Positions 6,425 to 12,770 of a DNA stretch of 13,493 nucleotides are shown piece after piece. Origin of the DNA: Pseudomonadota bacterium (GTDB lineage Bacteria; Pseudomonadota; Alphaproteobacteria; Sphingomonadales; Sphingomonadaceae); contig JAEXLC010000164.1 in NCBI GenBank assembly GCA_023445495.1, positions 1 to 13,493 of the forward strand, given 5' to 3'. The notes under the pieces were generated by a model. The model had not been told where the DNA came from, searched no databases, and worked only from the letters and a program-made list of their open reading frames with translations. The position numbers were made by a program, and so were the translations under genes. Every line of letters starts with the position of its first letter. The first letter of the stretch is position 1.

Positions 6425-7501
6425 TTGGCCGATCGAATCTATCTGGACCACGCCGCAACTACCCCGATGCTTCCGGAGGCGATGGCCGCCGTGGAGGCGG
6501 GGATGCGCCACTGGGCCAATCCCAGCTCCCCCCATGCCGAGGGCAGGGCTGCCCGCGCCGCGCTGGAAAAGGCGCGTAGCGAGGTGGCCGCCGCCTATGG
6601 CTGGGCGCACGAGCTGGTCTTCACCAGCGGCGCGAGCGAATCGCTGCACATGGCGCTGACCCGGTCGATGGCCGAGCGCCGGCTGATCAGCGCGGTCGAG
6701 CATGATTCGGTGCTGCGCCACGCCGAGGGCGCGCAGGTGCTGCCGGTGGACGGCGACGGGGTCCTCAACCTCGAGGCGCTGCGTGCCGCGCTGGCGGAGG
6801 GGCCGCGCGCGCTGGTCGGGGTGCAGCGGACCAACAGCGAGACCGGCGTTATCCAGCCGATCGAGGCGATCGCGGAGATCGTGCACGCGGCGGGCGGGAT
6901 ATTGCTGGTCGATGCGGCCCAGATGCCGGCACGGGCATCGGCGGCGGTACTGCGCCATGCCGATCTGGTCGCGGTCTCGGCGCACAAGCGCGGCGGGCCG
7001 CCGGGCATCGGGGCATTGCTGGTCCGCGATTTCGGCACGCTGCTGCCGATGGGCGGGCAGGAGAAGGGCTATCGCGCCGGAACCGAGAATCTTCCCGGCG
7101 CGCTGGGCTATGCGGCGGCGGTGTCCCTGCCCGAGGATCTGGAGCGGATGGCGGCGCTTCGTGCCCGGCTGGAGGCAGTGGTCCTGGCGGAAGGCGGGGA
7201 AGTCGTCGGAGCGGCCACTTCGCGCAGCCCGCTGATCGGCGCGTACCGGATGCCGGGCGTCTCCTCGGCAGCCCAGCTGATCCGCTTCGACATGGCCGGC
7301 ATCTCGGTATCGGCGGGCAGCGCCTGTTCCTCGGGCAGCATGCGGCCCAGCCATGTGCTCTCGGCGATGGGCTGGGAAGAGCCCGCCCTGCGCGAGGTGG
7401 TGCGGGTCAGCTTCGGGCGCGGTACCACCGAAGCGGAGGTGGATGCCTTCACGACGCTCTGGCGTCAGATCGCGATCGAGGCCAGAACCAGAGCCGCATG
7501 A
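6425..7501 (+). CDS. Cysteine desulfurase, NifS/IscS family (first of a tandem pair)
   Basis: A 358-residue fold-type I PLP enzyme that takes sulfur from L-cysteine, giving alanine and an enzyme persulfide. Landmarks: YLDHAATTP (6–14); EHDSVL with His93 stacking on PLP; TNSETG (NNE-type in IscS); SAHK with PLP-lysine Lys188; RAGTEN; and SAGSACSSG with the persulfide cysteine Cys301. Compared with IscS the C-terminal part is short. The start is a TTG with GAGAG 4–5 nt before it; no in-frame ATG gives a complete N-terminus, and a longer frame from 6194 would overlap the divergent gene. It overlaps the second desulfurase by 4 nt (ATGA), so they are co-transcribed and translationally coupled. The sulfur acceptor is unknown; no SufBCD or IscU gene lies in the window. 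Confidence 0.9.
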   Translation: MADRIYLDHAATTPMLPEAMAAVEAGMRHWANPSSPHAEGRAARAALEKARSEVAAAYGWAHELVFTSGASESLHMALTRSMAERRLISAVEHDSVLRHAEGAQVLPVDGDGVLNLEALRAALAEGPRALVGVQRTNSETGVIQPIEAIAEIVHAAGGILLVDAAQMPARASAAVLRHADLVAVSAHKRGGPPGIGALLVRDFGTLLPMGGQEKGYRAGTENLPGALGYAAAVSLPEDLERMAALRARLEAVVLAEGGEVVGAATSRSPLIGAYRMPGVSSAAQLIRFDMAGISVSAGSACSSGSMRPSHVLSAMGWEEPALREVVRVSFGRGTTEAEVDAFTTLWRQIAIEARTRAA

Positions 7502-8589
7502 CCTATCTCGATTATCAGGCGACCACGCCGCTCGCCCCCGAGGCACTGGCCGCGATGCTGCCGCTGCTGGAGGGCAATTTCGCCAATCCGCATTCCGCCC
7601 ACGCGCCGGGCCGTGCGGCGAAGGCGGCGGTGGAAGTTGCCCGTGACGATGTCGCCGGGCTGTTGCCGCCGGGCGGGACGGTGAGCTTCACCAGCGGTGC
7701 CACCGAGGCGCTGAACTGGGCGATCAAGGGCACGACCGGCGGCATCGTGACGATCGCCACCGAGCATGCCGCGGTGCTCGACACGGTGGCGGCCGAGGCG
7801 CGCAGGGGGCGGGACGTGACCGTGTTGCCGGTGGGACCGGAAGGGCTGGTCGACCTCGCCGCTGCGCGGGGGGCTATCAAGCCGGGTGTCGGGCTGGTCG
7901 CCGCGATGCTGGTCAACAACGAGATCGGCGTGATCCAGCCGATCGAGGAACTGGCGCATCTCGCCCACCAGGCGGGCGCGCTGTTCCTGTGCGATGCGGT
8001 GCAGGGCTATGGCCGGGTGCTGATCCCGGATGGCTGCGACCTGATCGCGGTCTCGGCGCACAAGATCCACGGCCCCAAGGGCGTGGGTGCGCTGTGGATC
8101 CGCGACGGGGTGACACTGGAGCCGCTGCTGCATGGCGGCGGGCAGGAGCCTGCCGGACGCTCGGGCACGCTGTCGCCGGCGCTGTGCGCGGGGTTCGGCG
8201 CGGCGGCGCGGCTGGCCAAGCAGCGCTTCGGCGCCGATCACGCGCATGCCGAGCAGCTTTATCGCGCCGCGCTGAGCCGGATCGCCGGCGACTGGATCCT
8301 GAACGGCGCGCAGGAGGATCGCTATCACGGCAATCTCAACCTGCGCCATGACGGGCTCGATGTGGCGCGGCTGATCTCGGACCTGCGCGACATCGCCTTC
8401 TCCGCCGGTTCGGCCTGCGCCAGCGGCTCGGGCCGGCCCAGCCATGTGCTGGAGGCGATCGGGCTGAGCGATGTGCAGGCGCGCTCGAGCATCCGCATCG
8501 GCTATGGCCGCTACACCAGCGAGGACGCGCTGATGGGCGCGATCGACCGGATCGTCGCGGCCGCCCGCGCGCAGAGCCGCGCCGCATGA
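7498..8589 (+). CDS. Cysteine desulfurase, NifS/IscS family (second of a tandem pair)
   Basis: A 363-residue paralogue of the preceding protein. It has YLDYQATTPLAPEA (3–16), TEHAAVL with His90, LVNNEIGVIQPI (138–149), SAHKIHGPKGVG with PLP-lysine Lys189, GGGQEPAGRSGT (213–224), and SAGSACASG with the persulfide cysteine Cys307. Its motifs are closer to classical IscS/NifS (NNEIG, SAHKIHGPKG, RSGT) than those of its partner. It starts at an ATG overlapping the previous stop and ends in another ATGA overlap with the ferredoxin gene, which implies near-equal expression of all three. Expected role: sulfur supply for Fe–S clusters or thio-modification. The two paralogues differ mostly outside the catalytic motifs, so the pair is an old duplication, not a recent one. 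Confidence 0.9.
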   Translation: MTYLDYQATTPLAPEALAAMLPLLEGNFANPHSAHAPGRAAKAAVEVARDDVAGLLPPGGTVSFTSGATEALNWAIKGTTGGIVTIATEHAAVLDTVAAEARRGRDVTVLPVGPEGLVDLAAARGAIKPGVGLVAAMLVNNEIGVIQPIEELAHLAHQAGALFLCDAVQGYGRVLIPDGCDLIAVSAHKIHGPKGVGALWIRDGVTLEPLLHGGGQEPAGRSGTLSPALCAGFGAAARLAKQRFGADHAHAEQLYRAALSRIAGDWILNGAQEDRYHGNLNLRHDGLDVARLISDLRDIAFSAGSACASGSGRPSHVLEAIGLSDVQARSSIRIGYGRYTSEDALMGAIDRIVAAARAQSRAA

Positions 8590-8921
8590 TCCGCGTCACC
8601 TTTGTCAGCGCCGACGGCATCGACCGGCATGAGGTCCAGGCCGAGGAAGGGCTGCGCCTGCTCGAAGTGGCGCAGAATGACGGCCAGCCGCTTGAGGGCA
8701 CCTGCGAGGGGCAGATGGCCTGCTCGACCTGTCACGTGATCGTCGATCCCGAGCATTTCGCCCGGCTGCCCCGCGCCGCCGAGGAGGAAGAGGACATGCT
8801 CGACCTGGCAGTGGGCGCGGTGCGGACCAGCCGGCTCGCCTGCCAGATCCTGCTCACGCCCGAGATGGACGGGCTGGTGGTGCGCATGCCCACCGGGCAC
8901 CGCGATATGCAGGGGCGCTAG
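8586..8921 (+). CDS. [2Fe-2S] ferredoxin, adrenodoxin type
   Basis: A 111-residue soluble electron carrier. Four cysteines (Cys40, Cys46, Cys49, Cys86) fit the C-X5-C-X2-C-X36-C spacing of vertebrate-type ferredoxins such as adrenodoxin, putidaredoxin and the Isc ferredoxin. The acidic run AEEEEDMLD (65–73) lies where the reductase/partner-binding helix of this family sits. It is the last gene of a three-gene unit with two desulfurases (ATGA overlap). It may supply electrons for Fe–S cluster assembly or to a P450 or reductase elsewhere. Its last four bases overlap the convergent acetyltransferase gene. Confidence 0.92.
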   Translation: MIRVTFVSADGIDRHEVQAEEGLRLLEVAQNDGQPLEGTCEGQMACSTCHVIVDPEHFARLPRAAEEEEDMLDLAVGAVRTSRLACQILLTPEMDGLVVRMPTGHRDMQGR

Positions 8922-9406
8922 AGGCTCAGCGCGTAGAAGCGCGTGTCGACCATCATCCGGGGGAAGGTGGGCGGCAGCAGCGTCTGGTCGATGAGCGCGA
9001 AGCCGTTGCGCGCATAGAAGCGATGCGCGGCGAGGAAGCGATCGGTGGTGCCCAGGTAGATTCGCGAGAGCTTAAGCGCCCGGGCATGCGCCAGCAGCGT
9101 GTCGAGCAGCGCCCGGGCCAGGCCGCGCGCGCCGCGATGCTCGGGATGGACGAACATCTTGCGCAGCGCGGCCGCGCCGTCGCCGATGTCGCGGAGCGCG
9201 ATCGTGCCGACCACTTCGCCGTCCGGCGCCTCGGCGACCCAGAAATCGCCTGAGTCGCGCTGGTAGAATTCGGGGATTTCCTGGAGATCGGGCTGGTCTT
9301 CGGCGGTGATCGCGATCCCGAACTCGTCATTCTGGATCGATACGATCAGCGTGGCCACGCCGTCCTGGTCGGCGGGTTCGAAACGCCGGATTTTCACCTT
9401 GTCCAT
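8918..9406 (-). CDS. GNAT-family N-acetyltransferase
   Basis: A 162-residue cytosolic protein with the GNAT fold order: an N-terminal strand (KIRRFEPADQDGVATLI), a central VAEAPDGEVVGTIALRDIGDGAAALRKM-type β-segment (about 57–84), the acetyl-CoA pyrophosphate loop HPEHRGARGLARALLD (87–102), and a C-terminal FLAAHRFYARNGF (motif B). It transfers an acetyl group from acetyl-CoA to an unknown amine. The start ATG has no good Shine–Dalgarno sequence. It converges on the ferredoxin gene with a 4-bp tail-to-tail overlap. The acceptor cannot be inferred. Confidence 0.85.
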   Translation of the reverse strand: MDKVKIRRFEPADQDGVATLIVSIQNDEFGIAITAEDQPDLQEIPEFYQRDSGDFWVAEAPDGEVVGTIALRDIGDGAAALRKMFVHPEHRGARGLARALLDTLLAHARALKLSRIYLGTTDRFLAAHRFYARNGFALIDQTLLPPTFPRMMVDTRFYALSL

Positions 9407-9533
9407 CCGGGCCGGCTAGCATCCCGCGGCCAGGGAAGCGACCGCGCAGGCTCCTGTCGCCAGATTTTACACATTCCAGCAATGCGCCAGACATTCAGCC
9501 CGGCGCAATCCGTCCTGTTTCAGGATCGCGCAT

Positions 9534-9560
9534 GGAACCGAAACGATCGTTCCGGTTTCC
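9534..9560. repeat. Inverted repeat upstream of the small secreted protein gene
   Basis: A near-palindrome centred on the perfect 10-mer AACGATCGTT (9542–9551), flanked by GGAACCG on the left and CGGTTTCC on the right. It lies about 40–65 bp before the start of the gene at 9601, where an operator or a 5'-UTR hairpin could be. A smaller GCGGG…CCCGC hairpin (about 9567–9582) follows before the ribosome site. Confidence 0.45.
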
Positions 9561-9600
9561 GCCCATGCGGGTTTTCTCCCGCCAGCAGGAGAGAGAAACT

Positions 9601-9828
9601 ATGAAGCTTCTTCCGATCCTCGCGGCCGCTGCCGCCGCGACGCTCGCCATCCCGGCCGCCAGTGCCGCAGCCGCCCCGGCTGCTCCGGCGGTCGCGGCGC
9701 AGCCGGACTTCCAGCATCACCGGCCGCATCATGTGCGCAAGCGCTCCTATTATCGCAGCGTCTGTAAGACCGTGTGGCGCCATGGCCATCGCCAGCGCGT
9801 GTGCCGCCGGGTGCGTTATTATCGCTGA
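9601..9828 (+). CDS. Small secreted Arg/His/Tyr-rich protein, unknown function
   Basis: A 75-residue protein with a clear signal peptide: MKLLPIL, an alanine-rich core, and likely cleavage near residues 24–36 (AASA or AVAA). The mature part, about 40 residues, is very basic, with a HHRPHHVRKRSYYR stretch and two cysteines in matching contexts (RSVCKTVW and QRVCRRVR) that could form one disulfide. The ATG has AGGAGAGAG about 8 nt upstream; a longer frame to 9532 would put 23 charged residues before the signal peptide and is unlikely. Similar short proteins occur in sphingomonads, but I know no function. It is monocistronic, closed by a hairpin at 9837. Confidence 0.75.
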   Translation: MKLLPILAAAAAATLAIPAASAAAAPAAPAVAAQPDFQHHRPHHVRKRSYYRSVCKTVWRHGHRQRVCRRVRYYR

Positions 9829-9836
9829 TTGAACAG

Positions 9837-9865
9837 GAGCGGGAACGTGCGCCGCGTTCCCGCTC
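9837..9865 (+). terminator. Terminator-like hairpin
   Basis: A perfect 11-bp stem (GAGCGGGAACG at 9837–9847, its complement at 9855–9865) with a 7-nt loop, 8 bp after the stop of the small secreted protein gene. Only CTTGCC follows, so the U-tract is poor. It separates that gene from the SRP RNA promoter, which begins at the hairpin's foot. Confidence 0.7.
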
Positions 9866-9894
9866 TTGCCTAACCGTCTGACTTTGCCCATATG
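9866..9894 (+). promoter_or_regulatory. Candidate promoter of the SRP RNA gene
   Basis: TTGCCT (9866–9871), 17-bp spacer, CATATG (9889–9894). Transcription 6–7 nt beyond the −10 box would start at 9900–9901, exactly where the paired 5' end of the SRP RNA begins. That agreement in position supports the call. Confidence 0.55.
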
Positions 9895-9899
9895 CGCCG

Positions 9900-9990
9900 C
9901 GGGAGTCGGGCGGACGTAGTCGTCGCCAACCTGGTCAGATCGGGAACGAAGCAGCCACAACGATTTCGCTGCGGGTCGTTCCGGCTCCCA
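9900..9990 (+). ncRNA. ffs: Signal recognition particle RNA (small bacterial type)
   Basis: The RNA of the signal recognition particle binds Ffh and directs membrane proteins to FtsY and the translocon. The signature apical domain is visible: CTGGTCAGATCGGGAACGAA followed by GCAGCC, with a GGAA tetraloop at 9943–9946 closed by CG/CG pairs and the asymmetric loop bases of the Ffh site. The ends pair as GGGAGTCGG (9901–9909) with CCGGCTCCC (9981–9989), which contains one G·U. Length of about 90 nt fits the Alu-less Gram-negative form. It lies just upstream of dnaX and ybaB, a known alphaproteobacterial arrangement. No strong terminator follows, so some transcripts may read into dnaX. Confidence 0.93.
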
Positions 9991-10079
9991 CCTTTCCGCA
10001 CAGCGACAGCCTCTTTAACCGCCTTTGCGGCGTGCATCGGCTTGGACGTGGCGATTGGAACACGCTAGGAACGGATGGC

Positions 10080-11702
10080 ATGTCCGATTCCTTCCTTGGC
10101 CTCGACGAACCCGCGCAGCCGCGTGACAACGCCTATCGGGTGCTCGCGCGCAAATACCGTCCGCAGACCTTTTCCGAGCTGATCGGGCAGGATGCGATGG
10201 TGACCACGCTGGGCAACGCGATCAAGCGCGACCGGCTGGCGCACGCCTTCCTGCTCACGGGCGTCCGCGGGGTCGGCAAGACCTCGACCGCGCGGCTGAT
10301 CGCCAAGGCGCTCAACTGCATCGGGCCGGACGGGCAGGGCGGGCCGACGATCGATCCGTGCGGGGTATGCGAGCCGTGCCGGGCGATCGCCGAGGGACGC
10401 CATATCGACGTGATCGAGATGGACGCCGCGTCGCACACCGGCGTCGACGATGTGCGCGAGATCATCGAGGCGTCGCGCTATTCGGCGGTCTCGGCGCGCT
10501 ACAAGATCTACATCATCGACGAAGTCCATATGCTGTCGAAAAGCGCGTTCAACGCGCTGCTCAAGACGCTGGAGGAGCCGCCGGCGCATGTGAAGTTCCT
10601 GTTCGCGACGACCGAGGTGAACAAGGTGCCGGTGACGGTGCTGTCGCGCTGCCAGCGCTTCGACCTGCGCCGGATCCCGGCCGAGCTGCTTGCCGAGCAT
10701 TTCGCCAAGGTGACGCAGGCCGAGGGATTCGAGGCGGAGCCGGAGGCGCTGGCGCTGATCTCGCGGGCGGCCGAGGGCTCCGCGCGTGACGGGCTTTCGA
10801 TCCTCGACCAGGCGATCGCGCATGCGGGCCTGGAAGGCGAGGGCGTGAAGGCGGAAGCGGTGCGCCAGATGCTCGGCCTGTCCGATCGCGGCGCGATCCG
10901 CACGCTGTTCGGGCTGCTGCTCGAAGGCGATGCGCGGGGGGCACTGGCTTCGCTGCGGGGCCAGTACGATCTCGGCGTCGATCCGCAGGCGGTGCTGCGC
11001 ACGCTGCTGGAGACGGTGCATGCGGTGACGCTCGCCAAGCTGGGGACCGATGCCAATTCGGGCCAGTCGGCCGAGGAGCTGAAGTCGCTCGAGCGCTGGG
11101 CGGCGGGTCTGAGCTTCCCGGCGCTGCACCGGTTGTGGCAGCTGGTGCTGCGCGGACACGACGAAGTCGCCAGGGCGGTGCTGCCGATCGAGGCGGCGGA
11201 GATGGCGCTGCTGCGCGTCATCCATGCCTCGCAGCTGCCCGATCCGGGCGAGCTTGCCCGCCAGATCGCCAGCGGCAGCGTGACCATCTCGGGCGGTGCC
11301 GCACCGGCTGCGCCCGCAGGTCCGAATGGCGCCGCGATGCCGACGTCGCTGGCGCAGCTTGCCGATTATCTCGAGGAGAAGCGCCGCTACCAGCTCGCGA
11401 CCCAGGTGCGCGACTATCTGCGGCCGGTGCGTTTCGAGGGGATGGAAGTCGAGTTCGCGGCCGCCAAGCCGCTGCCGTTCGATTTCATGAAGGAGCTGGG
11501 CGCCGCGCTCAAGGAACTGACCGGCACCAACTGGAAGCTCAGCTGCGTCGACGTGCCGGCGCAGGCGATGACGCTGCGCGAGGAGCAGGCGGCAAGCGAG
11601 CAGGCCGAGCGCGACGCCGTGCTCGCCTCGCCGCTGGTGGCCGCCGCGATGGAAGCCTTTCCCGATGCCGAGCTGATCGGCTGGGCCAAGACTGGAACTT
11701 AA
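10080..11702 (+). CDS. dnaX: DNA polymerase III subunit tau (DnaX)
   Basis: This 540-residue AAA+ clamp-loader ATPase loads the sliding clamp and organises the replisome. Motifs: Walker A GVRGVGKTS (61–69, Lys67); a zinc module with Cys80, Cys94, Cys97 and Cys100; Walker B IIDEVH (145–150); sensor 1 FATTEVNKVP; and the arginine-finger region SRCQRF (189–194). After the AAA+ and collar domains comes a short Ala/Pro-rich linker (about residues 416–430), then a tau-type C-terminal domain that should bind the polymerase. I chose the ATG at 10080 (MSDSFLGLDEP) with AGGAACGGA upstream; a frame to 10032 adds a non-conserved leader. No AAAAAAG slippery heptamer is present, so a gamma form by the E. 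coli frameshift is not expected. ybaB follows after 9 bp. Confidence 0.97.
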   Translation: MSDSFLGLDEPAQPRDNAYRVLARKYRPQTFSELIGQDAMVTTLGNAIKRDRLAHAFLLTGVRGVGKTSTARLIAKALNCIGPDGQGGPTIDPCGVCEPCRAIAEGRHIDVIEMDAASHTGVDDVREIIEASRYSAVSARYKIYIIDEVHMLSKSAFNALLKTLEEPPAHVKFLFATTEVNKVPVTVLSRCQRFDLRRIPAELLAEHFAKVTQAEGFEAEPEALALISRAAEGSARDGLSILDQAIAHAGLEGEGVKAEAVRQMLGLSDRGAIRTLFGLLLEGDARGALASLRGQYDLGVDPQAVLRTLLETVHAVTLAKLGTDANSGQSAEELKSLERWAAGLSFPALHRLWQLVLRGHDEVARAVLPIEAAEMALLRVIHASQLPDPGELARQIASGSVTISGGAAPAAPAGPNGAAMPTSLAQLADYLEEKRRYQLATQVRDYLRPVRFEGMEVEFAAAKPLPFDFMKELGAALKELTGTNWKLSCVDVPAQAMTLREEQAASEQAERDAVLASPLVAAAMEAFPDAELIGWAKTGT

Positions 11703-11711
11703 GGAAGTAGA

Positions 11712-12032
11712 ATGGATCTCGAAAAGATGATGGCCATGGCGCAGAACGTCCAGGCCGAGCTCACCAAGGCGCAGGCCGATCTCGACAATATCGAGGTCGA
11801 AGGCGTCTCCGGCGGCGGGCTGGTCAAGGTCCAGGCATCGGCAAAGGGCCGGATCATCGGCCTGAACATCGACGATTCGCTGCTCAACCCGGCCGAGAAG
11901 GGCATGCTCGAGGACCTGCTGGCAGCAGCGTTCAACGATGCGCGCGCCAAGGCGGATGCGGCGTCGCAGGAAGCGATGTCGAAGATGACGGCGGGCCTGC
12001 CGCTGCCGCCGGGCTTCAAGCTGCCCTTCTGA
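11712..12032 (+). CDS. ybaB: YbaB/EbfC nucleoid-associated protein
   Basis: A 106-residue small DNA-binding protein that dimerises into a tweezer-like shape and binds the nucleoid. The sequence has the family layout: an N-terminal helix rich in Met/Gln (MDLEKMMAMAQNVQAEL), the central EVEGVSGGGLVKVQASAKGRI sheet (28–48), IDDSLLNPAEKGMLEDLL, and a helix DARAKADAASQEAMSKM, ending in a Gly/Pro-rich GLPLPPGFKLPF tail. GGAAG precedes the ATG. It is in the dnaX operon, the standard pairing across bacteria; the usual next gene, recR, is absent here. Confidence 0.95.
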   Translation: MDLEKMMAMAQNVQAELTKAQADLDNIEVEGVSGGGLVKVQASAKGRIIGLNIDDSLLNPAEKGMLEDLLAAAFNDARAKADAASQEAMSKMTAGLPLPPGFKLPF

Positions 12033-12037
12033 TTTCC

Positions 12038-12063
12038 GGAACCATTGCAAGGCCTTCTCGGTT
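12038..12063 (+). promoter_or_regulatory. Candidate EcfG-type (general stress) promoter
   Basis: GGAAC (12038–12042), 17-bp spacer, GGTT (12060–12063). The alphaproteobacterial general-stress sigma factor EcfG recognises GGAAC-N16–17-CGTT, so this differs at one base. It lies between ybaB and the gene at 12091 and would give a 5' leader of about 20 nt with a strong AGGAGG. Identified by eye; no expression data. Confidence 0.3.
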
Positions 12064-12090
12064 GCTGACGGCATAATCGAGGAGGATGCA

Positions 12091-12375
12091 ATGGTGGAAC
12101 GAGTTACCGAGCGTACCGATGGCGTGACGGCCGAGCGTGTCACCGAGACGGGTGGCGGCGGCACGGTCGTGGTCGAGCGCGGCGGCAGCGGCGCGGGCCT
12201 GTTGATCGGGTTCGTGCTGCTGATCGCGGTGGTGATCGGCGCGGTCTATCTGTTCAACCAGAACAATCGCGAGAACGCCAAGACCGATGCGGTGACGCAG
12301 GCGGCCAAGGACGTCGGCGGCGCGGCGAAGGACGTGGGCGATGCCGCCCAGGACGCCGCGAAGAAGGTTCAGTAA
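12091..12375 (+). CDS. Single-helix membrane protein with heptad-like C-terminal tail
   Basis: A 94-residue protein that I do not recognise. Residues 1–30 are hydrophilic with a repeated RVTE-T pattern (ERVTERTDG, ERVTETGGG). Residues 36–55 form one membrane helix (LLIGFVLLIAVVIGAVYLF). The rest is an amphipathic helix with near-exact 7-residue repeats (AAKDVGG, AAKDVGD, AAQDAAK), as in apolipoprotein- or LEA-like segments that lie on membranes or form coiled coils. The ATG has a perfect AGGAGG 6 nt upstream, which suggests strong translation. It stops 2 bp from the stop of the convergent Nudix gene. A stress or envelope role is a guess based on the candidate promoter upstream. Confidence 0.75.
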   Translation: MVERVTERTDGVTAERVTETGGGGTVVVERGGSGAGLLIGFVLLIAVVIGAVYLFNQNNRENAKTDAVTQAAKDVGGAAKDVGDAAQDAAKKVQ

Positions 12376-12377
12376 CC

Positions 12378-12770
12378 CTAGATCAGCCCCAGCGCGATCG
12401 GCAGGACATGGGTGCGGGTCATCGGAGCCAGGGGCAGTCCCTCGGCCTCGGCGATCGGCACCCAGCGTGCTTCCGCGATCTCGGCGGCGGCGTTCGGCTC
12501 GTGCGGGGCGGTGAGGTGGAACAGTTCCGCCTCGACCACGCGGCCGGGTTCGTTGGCGGCGGGGGACCGGAAGCAGCCGAGCCGGCGCGCTTCGGTGATC
12601 GCCAGGCCGATCTCTTCGGCCAGCTCGCGGCGGAGCGCTTCCAGCGGGGTTTCGCCCGGTTCGATCTTGCCGCCGGCCTGCATATAGGCCGAGGTGCCTG
12701 CCTTGCGGACCAGCAGCATGTTTCCCGCGCCATCGTCGATCAGCGCGGCGGCGATGCGGATCGGCTCCAT
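12378..12770 (-). CDS. Nudix hydrolase
   Basis: A 130-residue pyrophosphohydrolase acting on nucleoside-diphosphate-linked substrates. The Nudix box GX5EX7REUXEEXGU is complete: Gly34, Glu40, Arg48-Glu49, Glu52-Glu53, Gly55-Leu56, with the metal-binding glutamates intact. The protein is about the MutT size and has no added domain. Its ATG shares one base with the mtgA stop (TGATG), so its translation is coupled to mtgA. The substrate (oxidised nucleotide, sugar nucleotide or other) cannot be read from the sequence. Confidence 0.92.
   Translation of the reverse strand: MEPIRIAAALIDDGAGNMLLVRKAGTSAYMQAGGKIEPGETPLEALRRELAEEIGLAITEARRLGCFRSPAANEPGRVVEAELFHLTAPHEPNAAAEIAEARWVPIAEAEGLPLAPMTRTHVLPIALGLI

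Noticed and set aside
9534..9557. EcfG promoter for the secreted peptide gene (GGAAC…GGTT)
   Set aside because: The spacer is 15 bp, shorter than the known 16–17, and the site is better described as a palindrome.
10080..11702. Programmed frameshift in dnaX giving a gamma subunit
   Set aside because: No A-AAA-AAG-type slippery heptamer is found; the longest A-run noticed in the gene is four bases.
10065..12164. A 699-codon open frame on the minus strand opposite dnaX and ybaB
   Set aside because: It is Arg/His/Leu-rich with no recognisable domain and lies opposite two certain genes. Long antisense frames are expected in high-GC coding DNA.
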